Source: Nitrospira sp.
GTDB lineage: Bacteria; Nitrospirota; Nitrospiria; Nitrospirales; Nitrospiraceae
NCBI GenBank assembly: GCA_015903995.1
Contig: JABMDK010000014.1
Coordinates: 127,596-182,348 of the forward strand
Reading direction: 5' to 3'
Length of the DNA stretch: 54,753 nt
A program made the translations under genes and the position numbers. Each line of letters opens with the position of its first letter. The stretch's first letter is position 1. The notes under the pieces were generated by a model. It was given only the letters and a program-made list of their open reading frames with translations, did not search any database and was not told the origin of the DNA. Of this stretch, positions 27,097 through 36,450 are shown in pieces.

Positions 27097-28794
27097 CTAT
27101 TCGCACCCTGCCGCTCGTATATCTCGGATACGCAACTGAATCCGATCTTGGCCGTTCCAGTGGTTCAGTTCCGGCGTAAAGGCGACATCGATGGGCGTCT
27201 TCATCGACAATCCACGATCTTCCAATGATTTCATCCCAAATCCAATGCTATCAAACGGCAGAGATCCACCCTGCCGAACCGTCATCTTCAAATGTTTCTC
27301 TCCGACCACGCGAGCATTGAGAACGTTCAGCCCCCTGACGGCGAACGTCGGCTCAGGATTCCCCGCACCGAATGGATGCAGTGTCCCGATTTCACGAATC
27401 AGCTTGAGCGTGACCTCATCCAACCGCAGTTCAGAATCCAGGTGCAGCATGGGAATGCTCTGCGTATTCAGAAACCACGTCTCTGCCGTTTTGGAAAATC
27501 GTTCGGCAAATTCCGGCAACCGCCCTTCCTGGATCGTGACACCGGCCGCGCTGGGATGGCCACCGAACGCCAGGAGGAGGTCACGACAACCGGCTAACGC
27601 GTGATAGAGGTCGAACCCCGGCACCGTCCGAGCTGATCCCTTCCCGATGCCGTCTTCATTCACGGCAATAATGACCGTCGGACGATGAAAGCGTTCCATG
27701 ATGCGGGCCGCGACGATGCCGACGACCCCGAGATGCCACCCTCGCGCATACAGCACAATACCGCCCGGTAGCTCCCGTGACTCCACCTGAGCGATTGCTT
27801 GCTCCACAATATCAGCCTCAAGTTCACGGCGGGCTTGGTTCAACTGTTCCAGCTCTTCAGCCAACTCTTTGGCTTCCCGTTCAGACTCCGTCGTCAAAAG
27901 CCTGACCCCTTTGATCGCCTCATCTAATCGACCGGCCGCATTGAGCCGAGGCCCGAGTTTAAAGGCGATGGTCTCCGCTGTGCAGTCACGACTAATGCCC
28001 GCAACCTGCTTCAAGGCCCGGAGGCCGCAGCGGGCACCGCGCGAAAGATAAGCCAGCCCTTCTCGGACGAAGAGTCGATTTTCATCTTGTAGCGGAACCA
28101 CATCGGCGATCGTGGCAAGCGCGACCAAATCCAAGAGCGACTCCACAGGCACCGATCCCGACCCGTATTTCATCTCATAGGCTTGCGCAACTTTGTAGGC
28201 CAGGCCACCGGAGCAGAGCCCGTGAAAGGGATACCGAGCGTCTGGCCGATGCGGATTCATTACCGCCAACGCAGCCGGCATATCCATATCGCTTTGATGG
28301 TGGTCGGTCACGACGACATCGACCCCCAATTGATTGGCCAGACTAATCTCATGATGCGATGTGGTCCCGCAATCGGATGTCACCAATAACGAGACCCCCT
28401 CCCCCGCCAAGGTCCGAACAGCATTCTCATTGAGTCCATATCCTTCACGCAGACGATGAGGAACATAGGCTCGGACTTCGGCACCGAGCCCACGGAAGAA
28501 TGAGAGGTAAATGCTTGTCGCGGACATGCCGTCTACATCGTAATCGCCATAAAAACAGACGACTTCACGACATTGCATGGCCTGATGTAGACGATCAATC
28601 GCCCGTTCCATGTCGGGAATTAAGAACGGATCATGGGTTTGGAGCGGAGACATCCAGGCTGTCGCCTGATCGACATTCGTAACACCTCGATTGAGCAACA
28701 ACGAGGCGGTCGCTGAAGAGATCGACAAGGCCTTTGATAAAAGGCCTCGTTGGATGGGATCGACTTGGCGAACGACCCAGAGCTTAGACTTCAC
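27097..28794 (-). CDS. recJ: single-stranded-DNA exonuclease RecJ
   Basis: About 565 residues from a GTG at 28794 with AAGGAGG five bases upstream. The longer frame lacks any ribosome site. The DHH phosphoesterase motifs are present: CFYGDYDVDGMSATS, then VTSDCGTTSHHE and VTDHHQSD. The DHHA1 domain carries the GGHPSAAGVT motif. Family role: 5'-3' exonuclease in recombination and mismatch repair. It forms an operon with rel. Confidence 0.94.
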   Translation of the reverse strand: MKSKLWVVRQVDPIQRGLLSKALSISSATASLLLNRGVTNVDQATAWMSPLQTHDPFLIPDMERAIDRLHQAMQCREVVCFYGDYDVDGMSATSIYLSFFRGLGAEVRAYVPHRLREGYGLNENAVRTLAGEGVSLLVTSDCGTTSHHEISLANQLGVDVVVTDHHQSDMDMPAALAVMNPHRPDARYPFHGLCSGGLAYKVAQAYEMKYGSGSVPVESLLDLVALATIADVVPLQDENRLFVREGLAYLSRGARCGLRALKQVAGISRDCTAETIAFKLGPRLNAAGRLDEAIKGVRLLTTESEREAKELAEELEQLNQARRELEADIVEQAIAQVESRELPGGIVLYARGWHLGVVGIVAARIMERFHRPTVIIAVNEDGIGKGSARTVPGFDLYHALAGCRDLLLAFGGHPSAAGVTIQEGRLPEFAERFSKTAETWFLNTQSIPMLHLDSELRLDEVTLKLIREIGTLHPFGAGNPEPTFAVRGLNVLNARVVGEKHLKMTVRQGGSLPFDSIGFGMKSLEDRGLSMKTPIDVAFTPELNHWNGQDRIQLRIRDIRAAGCE

Positions 28795-28953
28795 TCTCGC
28801 CTCCTTAAGGGCCCGGGCCGCGTCCACATTCAGACTACGGAACACTGGGAAATGACACAGACTGTAATAATTCGTTTCTTCTTTGTCAAACCGAGAGGTT
28901 AGGAGGAGAGGCCGTTGGATGAGTCGAGCGGAAACAGGAAACCAGAACCAGCG

Positions 28954-29151
28954 CTATTCTCCTCCTTTTTGAACATAATTCTTCACAAACTCTTCAGCGT
29001 TCTTTTCAAGCACATCATCGATCTCATCGACCAGCTTGTCGATATCTTCCTTCAGCTTTTTACCGGTCTCGACCACCTTAGGGTTGGCTTTGACCTCCTC
29101 CTTACCCTGCGGTTCTCGTCGCGGCTCTTGCTTCCGTTCCTGCTTTTCCAT
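28954..29151 (-). CDS. pup: prokaryotic ubiquitin-like protein Pup
   Basis: A 65-residue protein preceded by GGGAGGT. The N-terminal half is charged and disordered (KQERKQEPRREPQGKEE). The C-terminal half is the Pup helix region (KLVDEIDDVLEKNAEEF) ending VKNYVQKGGE. This closely resembles actinobacterial Pup, which ends VQKGGQ and needs Dop to deamidate the last residue; here the gene already encodes the glutamate used for ligation. No dop, pafA, arc/mpa or proteasome gene is adjacent, unlike in actinobacteria. The partners must be elsewhere if the system is active. Confidence 0.9.
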   Translation of the reverse strand: MEKQERKQEPRREPQGKEEVKANPKVVETGKKLKEDIDKLVDEIDDVLEKNAEEFVKNYVQKGGE

Positions 29152-29263
29152 TCGAGCACCTCCCGTGGACCAGGGAAACCCTCGCGATCAGCCAGCAACC
29201 GCCATTGATGCACTCACCATACTCCAGGGTACCGAAACCCGTCAAGACAAGGGGAGAAACGAC

Positions 29264-29295
29264 AAGCGCCGTATCCCGGCTGGGACACGGCGCTT
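29264..29295 (-). terminator. hairpin terminator after hppA
   Basis: AAGCGCCGT-A-TCCC (29264-29277) pairs with GGGA-C-ACGGCGCTT (29282-29295), with one internal mismatch and a 4-base loop. It lies about 50 bases past the hppA stop on the minus strand. The tract after it is only partly T-rich. Confidence 0.6.
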
Positions 29296-29342
29296 CATCA
29301 CACGAATCACTCGTCTGTGACCGAATACTCAACCGTGCACTA

Positions 29343-31397
29343 TCAGACAATCAACGACACGATGAGTAACGCGACGATATTAATAACCTTGATCATCGGG
29401 TTTACCGCCGGTCCCGCCGTATCCTTGTACGGATCCCCGACCGTATCACCGGTCACCGCTGCCTTGTGGGTATCGGTGCCCTTCAAACCCTGCTCTTCGA
29501 TAAACTTCTTGGCATTGTCCCAAGCCCCACCACCGCTCGTCATTGAAATCGCGACGAACAGGCCGGTCACGATGCTGCCGACCAACACGCCACCGAGGGC
29601 TTGTGGACCAAGAATCAAGCCAACGATGATCGGCGACGCAACCGGGATCAAGCCTGGGATCATCATCTTTTGAATTGCGGCTTGGGTCACAATGTCGACA
29701 CAAGTCCCGTACTCAGGCTTCCCCGTGCCTTCCATAATGCCCTTGATCGTCCGGAACTGCCGCCGCACTTCCTCTACGATCAAACCGCCGGCTTCGCCCA
29801 CGGCCCTCATACAAAGCGCACCAAAGATGAAGGGTAACATGCCGCCGAGGAATAGACCGACCAACACTTTCGGGTTGGATAGGTCGAATGCCGCCAATGC
29901 AGGATTGTGTGCTGCTACCTCGCGTGAGTATTCCGCGAACAACACCACCGCCGCCAGACCGGCCGACCCGATGGCATAGCCCTTCGTCACCGCCTTGGTC
30001 GTGTTGCCGACCGCATCCAATGGATCGGTGATGTCTCGAACCTCTTTACCTAGATGCGACATTTCGGCAATGCCGCCTGCATTGTCGGTAATCGGACCGA
30101 ACGCATCGATCGCCACGACGATCCCGGCCATCGACAGCATCGACACCGCCGCCACCGCCACACCGTACAAACCGCCTGACTCCGCACCACCGCAAACCCA
30201 GAAGCTGCTCAGGATCGCCGCTGCAATCACCACCACCGGCGCCGCCGTCGCCTGCATGCCGACCGCCAGTCCCGCGATGATGTTCGTCGCATGGCCGGTT
30301 TCACTGGCCTTCGCAATGTACTTCACCGGTTCATAGTTCTTGGACGTGTAGTAGTCGGTAATGAACACGAGCGCCAACGTGACGGCCAATCCGATCAATG
30401 CCGCGACGTAGTAGCTGAATCCGCTGACACCGCCTACCCCACCCATGATCATGAAGGTAATCGGCAAAAATGCCACGGCCGCGATCCCGCCGGCGACGAA
30501 CAGCCCCTTATAGAGGGCCGTCATGATTTCGCCGCCCGGAGTGACCTTGACAAAGAGAATGCCGACGATCGTAGCAAAAATCGTGATGCCACCCAAAGCC
30601 AACGGATAGAGAATCGGGGCGGTAGCTCCCTTAAACATCGTAAAGGCCAGCACCATCGCCGCCACGGTCGTGACCGCATATGTTTCAAACAAATCTGCCG
30701 CCATACCGGCGCAGTCGCCGACGTTGTCGCCCACGTTATCGGCAATGACCGCCGGGTTGCGAGGATCGTCTTCAGGAATTCCCGCTTCGACCTTACCGAC
30801 GAGATCCGCGCCGACGTCCGCTGCCTTGGTATAAATACCGCCACCGACACGAGCAAAGACCGAGATCAAGCTCCCGCCGAACCCGAGACTCAAGAGTGCG
30901 TGAATCGCTTTCTCTTGCCCAGCCATTGATTGCGCGATCATATAGAAGGTCGTAATCGACAACAGTCCCAGACCGATCAGTAACAGACCCGTCACCGCAC
31001 CCCCTCGAAACGCGACGGTCAAGGCGGCATTCATACCACTGTGCGCGGCTTGCGCCGTCCGCACATTGGCGCGCACGGCGATAATCATCCCCACATAGCC
31101 AGCAATTGAGGAGGCTCCTGCGCCGACCAAAAATCCGACTGCGGTGAGCATGCCAAACTTGTCGGAGACGGCCCCAGCGCCCCAGAGCACGATGAAGAGC
31201 ACCGCAGCCACATAGCCGACGGTTTTGTACTGTCGATTCATGTAGGCACTGGCACCTTCCTGAATAGCCTTTGCGATTTCCTGCATCTTCGCATTGCCGG
31301 CGTCGAGCTTGAACACCCACATCGCCAGGTATAGCCCATAGGCGATACCAGCCACGGCCGCGATGAGGGCAAACGTGATAATCGCTGAATCACTCAC
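29343..31397 (-). CDS. hppA: membrane-bound proton-translocating pyrophosphatase, K+-independent
   Basis: A 684-residue polytopic protein with a GTG start preceded by AGGAGG at 31408-31413. The pyrophosphate-binding motifs are intact: [20 protein letters not shown] near 190 and [19 protein letters not shown], and the C-terminal loop with [13 protein letters not shown]. The residue that sets potassium dependence is lysine ([18 protein letters not shown]), which indicates the K+-independent subclass. Role: couples PPi hydrolysis to outward proton pumping. Flanked by pup downstream and a long non-coding stretch upstream. Confidence 0.96.
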   Translation of the reverse strand: MSDSAIITFALIAAVAGIAYGLYLAMWVFKLDAGNAKMQEIAKAIQEGASAYMNRQYKTVGYVAAVLFIVLWGAGAVSDKFGMLTAVGFLVGAGASSIAGYVGMIIAVRANVRTAQAAHSGMNAALTVAFRGGAVTGLLLIGLGLLSITTFYMIAQSMAGQEKAIHALLSLGFGGSLISVFARVGGGIYTKAADVGADLVGKVEAGIPEDDPRNPAVIADNVGDNVGDCAGMAADLFETYAVTTVAAMVLAFTMFKGATAPILYPLALGGITIFATIVGILFVKVTPGGEIMTALYKGLFVAGGIAAVAFLPITFMIMGGVGGVSGFSYYVAALIGLAVTLALVFITDYYTSKNYEPVKYIAKASETGHATNIIAGLAVGMQATAAPVVVIAAAILSSFWVCGGAESGGLYGVAVAAVSMLSMAGIVVAIDAFGPITDNAGGIAEMSHLGKEVRDITDPLDAVGNTTKAVTKGYAIGSAGLAAVVLFAEYSREVAAHNPALAAFDLSNPKVLVGLFLGGMLPFIFGALCMRAVGEAGGLIVEEVRRQFRTIKGIMEGTGKPEYGTCVDIVTQAAIQKMMIPGLIPVASPIIVGLILGPQALGGVLVGSIVTGLFVAISMTSGGGAWDNAKKFIEEQGLKGTDTHKAAVTGDTVGDPYKDTAGPAVNPMIKVINIVALLIVSLIV

Positions 31398-31413
31398 TGG
31401 AAATCCTCCTCAA

Positions 31414-31992
31414 TAATTAAGCTGTGTCTTGTATAAGCTGCATTAGTGTGCAGAGCCGTCAAAGTCTCTCACTCCACCCCACTCCTTACACAACAGGCCC
31501 GCTACACGTTCGTCTAGCAGTATCCGAACACAGACGCATTATGATCCGCATCGCGGAATTATCTGTCACACGGCACCCTATGGCTTCAACCCATGCCTAA
31601 GTACGTGAGCGAGGGGGGAAACCGAGAGGCGGTGCGGAGTCTCACTCGGAGCTAACGCCCCGAAAATCTGGGCCATTCTAATAGAGTCCCACGGAACGGA
31701 TCAAGACTAAATACTACCCGTGTAGAAAACAACTGCCCGTCCAAGCTCGCCACCAACGGCACCTGAGACTCAATCCCTACACGACCCCCTTGGTACTGTA
31801 CCGGGCGAGAGATGTGTTTATGGAGAGGAATAATCCGGCACCGATCATGGCTAGATGAAACAAGGGTTTACGTAAAATATCGACTCTGGCTGGATGATGC
31901 TGCTTGTGTGTTTTACCGTGATAGCTTAGTATGCCATTGAATGAGTTTACGGCGGTCGTCTACTTTGCTATAGTTCGCCAGGCAAACGACCT
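31414..31992. other. non-coding stretch upstream of hppA
   Basis: About 580 bases without a supported gene, tRNA or clear hairpin. It must hold the hppA promoter on the minus strand and the promoter of the 84-residue orphan on the plus strand, but I cannot point to convincing elements. Confidence 0.5.
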
Positions 31993-32247
31993 ATGGCATT
32001 CGAACCGAACTACATCATCATTGACGGGCAGACGTTCTCGAAAGCGAAGCTTCCCCTCGATAATCACGTCTACAAGAATTGTCAGATCGACGACTGCGAC
32101 CTCTATTACAGCGGCGGGCAGTACGAACTGCTCGACACCCATATCACCAATTCACGCCTGATCCTGAACCATCCTGCCAAAGGCATCTATAACGCCCTGC
32201 AGATCTTCAAGATGAAATCACCGGGATCACGCATTATCTTCGAGTAA
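31993..32247 (+). CDS. orphan 84-residue protein, unknown
   Basis: An 84-residue soluble protein. Its sequence alternates strand-forming and polar residues (YIIIDGQTFSKAKLPLDNHV, then CQIDDCDLYYSGGQYELLD) and looks like a small beta-rich domain, perhaps with short beta-helix-like turns. No signal peptide. There is no convincing ribosome site before the ATG. An overlapping frame (31931-32161) has poorer composition and was discarded. Not recognised. Confidence 0.5.
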   Translation: MAFEPNYIIIDGQTFSKAKLPLDNHVYKNCQIDDCDLYYSGGQYELLDTHITNSRLILNHPAKGIYNALQIFKMKSPGSRIIFE

Positions 32248-32267
32248 CATCTCGAAGCAGGCCCTTC

Positions 32268-32951
32268 TTGCCCTATACCTACGATTACACAAAGGCGACA
32301 GCAGATGAGAGCGCCGCTAAACGATACTGGCGCTCCTTAAAAATGCTGCTAACCCGCTGCGTAAGGGACAGGACCTTCCGCTACGATGGGAAAGAGTATG
32401 AATATCTCTACCACCCATATAACCGAACCTGGAAAAACGAGCGTGGCGTCGAGATCCCCATCTTCCGGGAACTCCTTTTGAAACATGAAGGCAAGCGCGT
32501 GCTCGAAGTAGGGAACGTTCTCTCTCACTATTTTCCTATTCATCATGAGGTCGTCGATAAATATGAGGTCGCTTCCGGCGTGATCAATACGGATATCGTC
32601 GAGTTTGTCCCTCAGGACAAATACGATCTGATCATCAGCATCTCGACCTTAGAGCATATCGGGTGGGATGAACAGCCGCAGAAACCGATCAAACTACTGC
32701 AGGCGATTGATCATCTACGATCCACATGCCTGGCCCCTTCCGGCCGGCTCGTGGCGAGCCTCCCGATCGGGTACAACCGCTACTTCGATTATTTGCAGAA
32801 CAACGGCAAGAGTCCGTTCATGACCCAACATTTTCTCAAGCGGATTTCAACGCAGAATTATTGGGTCGAGTCGGATTGGGAACAATGCCGCAACGTCCCT
32901 TATGGCCGGTTCGTCGCCCACGCGATCGTGATCGGCACCATCCAGCAATGA
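32268..32951 (+). CDS. SAM-dependent methyltransferase-like protein
   Basis: A 227-residue protein whose frame begins at TTG 32268; an alternative ATG is at 32343. Class-I methyltransferase elements: motif I GKRVLEVGNVLSHYFP near residue 79, an aspartate-bearing strand (VINTDIVEFVPQ), and the post-motif YDLIISISTLEHIGWDE. The GxGxG is altered to EVGNVLS, as in several glycan-associated methyltransferases. Nearby genes give no substrate clue. Cytosolic. Confidence 0.7.
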   Translation: MPYTYDYTKATADESAAKRYWRSLKMLLTRCVRDRTFRYDGKEYEYLYHPYNRTWKNERGVEIPIFRELLLKHEGKRVLEVGNVLSHYFPIHHEVVDKYEVASGVINTDIVEFVPQDKYDLIISISTLEHIGWDEQPQKPIKLLQAIDHLRSTCLAPSGRLVASLPIGYNRYFDYLQNNGKSPFMTQHFLKRISTQNYWVESDWEQCRNVPYGRFVAHAIVIGTIQQ

Positions 32952-32996
32952 TCATGTCGGTTGACGATATCAACTCGGCTCTACTGGTTCCGGAAA

Positions 32997-34949
32997 TCAA
33001 TCACACTTTTGCAGCAACGTCCCAAGGCATTTGAGCGTCCCCAGTGGATTTTGCAGTGGCTTGCGCAGGGCAGATCCAGGTGGTGGATAGAGCGCATGAC
33101 GCTCGGCGGTCGACAAGAAATTCTCGATCCCGGCGGTTCCTTTCTTCGCCCCATCGACGAGGGACGTGATGACCTTCCCCAACCCGAGATCCTGCCCGAA
33201 CTCAAGTCCGGCGAGATGGATCTTGATTGCGTCCGGCTCGCCGCAGTCCGGGGCGGAGGGAATCGTCTGATCCTTCTTGACCAAGGCCGCAATCTCCTCG
33301 ATCTGCTCGGCGGGATCATTGTCAGTCCCCCCGCTCCACTCAACCATGGTCGCAAACTCTGCCCGTACCCCGTTCGCATCCGTCAGGACATGCATCGGAG
33401 CGTAGGTAATCGCCGCAAAGCGCTTTGGTGCCATGACCTTGATGGCCGTGATCCCGTCCAACAGGTGCCGCACCTTCACCAGATGCGGCACCCCCATCAA
33501 CACGGGAATCAGACTCGGTCTTCCGCCACCGAGCACCTGGCTCACAGTCACACCGACGTTTAGATCCCCCCCATCCATCACCGTGATCGGGACCTTCGTA
33601 CAATCGAGCTGATTGGCAATGACGAGGACCGGCACTCCGGCATAGGTTCGGACTGACAACGAAAGCGTCCCGGCAAGGAGCGGAGATGTCGTCCCCTCCA
33701 AGCTCACATGTTTCCCGATGCCGCCCCCGATCAGGGGATCGAAGTGGACATGCAGGTTGGTGCTGGCTTCGATCTCGGTCGAGGCCGAATAGGTCAACCC
33801 CTGCTCGCTCCAGGACGACATGACCTGCTTCAGAGTGATGGTGCCCCAGGCGGCATCAGGCCCATCCAACTCAACCGAGAACCCACCGTCTCCCAGAAGA
33901 TGCTCACGCCACTCTTTCTCGAACAACTTGCCCCGGGAGCTGATCGATTGAAAGAACAGGGTGCGTTCGTCGATGGACCGTTCATTGAGCTGCGCGGTCA
34001 GCTTCTCCAACAGTTGTTTCCCGACGATGACGGCAGAATCGCCTGCCGTGAAGGCCAATCCCGCCGCGGCAATGCGGATGACATAGGTCAGCCGCCCAAT
34101 CTCGGACTCCAGCTGCTCCTGAGGGACCTGCGCGACTGGTTTGAGAACAGAGGAGGTACTGTCGCCGTACCGCGCAAACATCCAGAATCCCGAATCGGTC
34201 ATCAGAAATTGGGAGTACCGCGCCACGAACGGCAGCTCGAACTTCGGGCTGGCATAGCTGATCTTAATCTGGAAGCCCTTCCGTTCATCCTTCACCACGT
34301 CACTTCCGGAAAGCCCCAACACCAGTCGGTCCAGCTTTGCCGTGGGCACTTTCACCACGAGACTCTTCTCCACCTGTTCGATCAATCGGTACCTGAGGTA
34401 CTCGCGCATCGCCCCGATGCTTTGCAGCGGAAGGGAATACCAGGAGAGGCGTGGATGAAGCTCTCGGACCTTCATCCTGAACGTCAACTGGTCTTCGGAT
34501 GTGTCCGTATCCAATTCAGGCGGAAGGAACAAGAGGTCGCCCATCATCGTGGCCTCAAACTGGAGATGGTTGGCAGGACTGACAACCGAGCACTCCAGCT
34601 CCAATTCACTCCGACCCGCCCGGCTGACCAGTTGGATGTCCTCAATCTTCACCGACAGATCTTCGTACCCCTTCGGTGGCGGTGTCGGAATGATGACAAG
34701 CCCCTTGAGCAGCGACAGGAACTTGCTCATGCCCCGATTGGAAATCCCAATCCCGAGATCGGCTGAGGCATATCCCCCTCCATGCTGCTGAAGCGCATCT
34801 TGCAGCGCCAGGCTTTCATACACCGCCCGCTGATGGTCCTCACGCAGTTGACGGTCCCGCTCGAAGCCGCACCCGAACAGTGCCATCGCACCCAACGTCA
34901 ACAGCCACAAAGCTTTCGTTGATCTCCTGCTCATCGTCTTGTTACTCAA
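32997..34949 (-). CDS. DUF4403-family lipoprotein
   Basis: A 650-residue protein with a lipoprotein signal peptide; the lipobox LFGC puts the lipidated cysteine at residue 27. The rest is the large beta-rich DUF4403 domain (SVKIEDIQLVSRAGRSELEL, FRMKVRELHPRLSWYSLP, and a C-terminal AITYAPMHVLTDANG region). DUF4403 proteins are predicted BPI/TULIP-like lipid-binding envelope proteins; their role is not established. ATG 34934 is a possible alternative start. Likely outer-membrane-anchored. Confidence 0.8.
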   Translation of the reverse strand: MSNKTMSRRSTKALWLLTLGAMALFGCGFERDRQLREDHQRAVYESLALQDALQQHGGGYASADLGIGISNRGMSKFLSLLKGLVIIPTPPPKGYEDLSVKIEDIQLVSRAGRSELELECSVVSPANHLQFEATMMGDLLFLPPELDTDTSEDQLTFRMKVRELHPRLSWYSLPLQSIGAMREYLRYRLIEQVEKSLVVKVPTAKLDRLVLGLSGSDVVKDERKGFQIKISYASPKFELPFVARYSQFLMTDSGFWMFARYGDSTSSVLKPVAQVPQEQLESEIGRLTYVIRIAAAGLAFTAGDSAVIVGKQLLEKLTAQLNERSIDERTLFFQSISSRGKLFEKEWREHLLGDGGFSVELDGPDAAWGTITLKQVMSSWSEQGLTYSASTEIEASTNLHVHFDPLIGGGIGKHVSLEGTTSPLLAGTLSLSVRTYAGVPVLVIANQLDCTKVPITVMDGGDLNVGVTVSQVLGGGRPSLIPVLMGVPHLVKVRHLLDGITAIKVMAPKRFAAITYAPMHVLTDANGVRAEFATMVEWSGGTDNDPAEQIEEIAALVKKDQTIPSAPDCGEPDAIKIHLAGLEFGQDLGLGKVITSLVDGAKKGTAGIENFLSTAERHALYPPPGSALRKPLQNPLGTLKCLGTLLQKCD

Positions 34950-35043
34950 CGCTACGAACTGGACAATGGAAGAAAGCTCTCTACGCCATGCGTGTTGGGG
35001 CTACTCATTGCACAAGAGAAGAACTCTGAGGATATCCCGACGA

Positions 35044-36291
35044 TTATTTTCCGACTGGGACATTCTCGGTTCGTTTGATGATTTCGATCGGCTGGAATGC
35101 GGGATCTTGTGATCCCTGAGAAGATTCGGCTTCGACCCGTTCGACAAAAAAAGCAGGACCCGTGAGTGGACCATAATTCAGCACGACTTCGACATCGAAG
35201 GTTTTGGTGTCCTTCGGTGTCGGAAATAAGAAGGTTTCGATTCTCGTTTCCTCCGGCTTCAAGACCGTGTCATCCAGCACCTTCACCGCCTCAAAATCAA
35301 AGACCGTCTTCTGATCCTTGGCATCCATATACGTGCGCCCGTAGATTCGCTTATCGGCGAACACCGTCTTGAGATTCTTTCCCTTCACATGAAGGTCCAG
35401 CACCACGGTGGCCCAGGCCGGATGGGTCGCAGGCAGATTGTGCGGGACGAGGCTCTGGACTTTAACCGTCACCGTGGTCTTCTCACCCTCAACCTTTGTC
35501 TGCACATCCAATTTTGCCGCGTTCTGTCGTACCTTCCCAATGCGCCCAGGGAAACTATGGTTTGCAACGGTCCGCTTCTTTTCCCCATTGGCTGACTCCC
35601 CCACTTGCTGAGGCATATGGCACGTCTGACATTCTTTGCCGGATTTGACGGCCCGACTTTGGTCCCAATTCCCAAGCAAATCGTTGGCCTTGCCCAAGTT
35701 CACCGCTGAAGGCACCGACTGATGACAGTTCAGACACAAATCAGATTTCTGAAACAGGCTCAGTTCCATCGACTGATGGGCGAGGTTCTGGACAAAATCC
35801 TTGTACGGACCATAGAGCGTCTTTCCCCCGATCTCGTACGTCGGTTCCGGTGGAGACTTCGCTCGATCCACATGTCTGATGAGATGGCACTGGCTGCAGG
35901 CGACACCGTCCAAGGAAGGGGTGCCTGCTTTTGCTTGATCCGCAAAGAGCTGCGCATGATCCTGAAACTCCCGCACATGTGGGGCATGGCAGCGGAAACA
36001 GAGCGCTTTGTCCTTTCCGCCGGATGAATTCATATAGACATCGAGCGACGCGCGAAACGCCGGCGAATGGATGGACTTTGCCAGGGGTGAGGTTTCCCAC
36101 TCTTCGTACACACGCTCGTGACACCGCTTGCACTTGGTGGAATGAGGAAAGGTTTTCTCGATGAGCGCTTGAGGCTTGCCTTCCTGGGCCAGCGTCTCGC
36201 TGCTTCCCCCTCCGAACACACAGACCAAGCCGATGGCCACAGCCGCCGCAAACCCAGTCGCTCGATAACTGGATCGTATCCGGCCGTACAT
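35044..36291 (-). CDS. periplasmic pentaheme cytochrome c (copy A)
   Basis: A 415-residue protein with a signal peptide (GFAAAVAIGLVCVFGGG) and five CxxCH sites at 54-58, 98-102, 132-136, 186-190 and 221-225. The first is followed by ERVYEEW, and GPYKDF appears before the fourth heme. The heme-free C-terminal beta-rich domain begins near 255 (QTKVEGEKTTVTVKVQSLVP) and contains HNLPATHPAW. It is a paralog of the cytochromes at 36451 and 15758. Likely role: periplasmic electron transfer linked to the neighbouring module (inference). Confidence 0.87.
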   Translation of the reverse strand: MYGRIRSSYRATGFAAAVAIGLVCVFGGGSSETLAQEGKPQALIEKTFPHSTKCKRCHERVYEEWETSPLAKSIHSPAFRASLDVYMNSSGGKDKALCFRCHAPHVREFQDHAQLFADQAKAGTPSLDGVACSQCHLIRHVDRAKSPPEPTYEIGGKTLYGPYKDFVQNLAHQSMELSLFQKSDLCLNCHQSVPSAVNLGKANDLLGNWDQSRAVKSGKECQTCHMPQQVGESANGEKKRTVANHSFPGRIGKVRQNAAKLDVQTKVEGEKTTVTVKVQSLVPHNLPATHPAWATVVLDLHVKGKNLKTVFADKRIYGRTYMDAKDQKTVFDFEAVKVLDDTVLKPEETRIETFLFPTPKDTKTFDVEVVLNYGPLTGPAFFVERVEAESSQGSQDPAFQPIEIIKRTENVPVGK

Positions 36292-36364
36292 CCTTCAATT
36301 ACCTCGCAATCTCAATGGCTGTTCGTAGCACAGTGTCGCAGCAACATGTTCCTTGTGAAGCATA

Positions 36365-36440
36365 TCTCGTGAAGCGTGATACGCAGGAACAAAAGAGAAC
36401 CTGTCCCCTCTGTGTTTGCGAGATACGTTTCACGCTTCAC
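36365..36440. repeat. REP-like inverted-repeat element
   Basis: GTGAAGCGTGATACGC (36369-36384) is mirrored by GCGAGATACGTTTCACGCTTCAC (36418-36440). The inner 11 bases GTGAAGCGTGA/TCACGCTTCAC pair perfectly around a 46-base centre. It lies between the two pentaheme cytochrome genes and includes copy 2 of the 17-base repeat (36419-36435). Confidence 0.6.
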
Positions 36441-36450
36441 AGCGCATGGG

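Noticed and set aside
25720..27228. 502-residue plus-strand open frame
   Set aside because: It is the shadow of rel on the opposite strand and lacks any domain or ribosome site.
31414..31992. possible tRNA or small RNA in the long gap
   Set aside because: No cloverleaf, T-loop motif or terminator-like hairpin could be found by eye.
33708..34766. 352-residue plus-strand open frame
   Set aside because: Antisense to the DUF4403 lipoprotein gene, and composed mostly of Arg, Pro, Gln and His.
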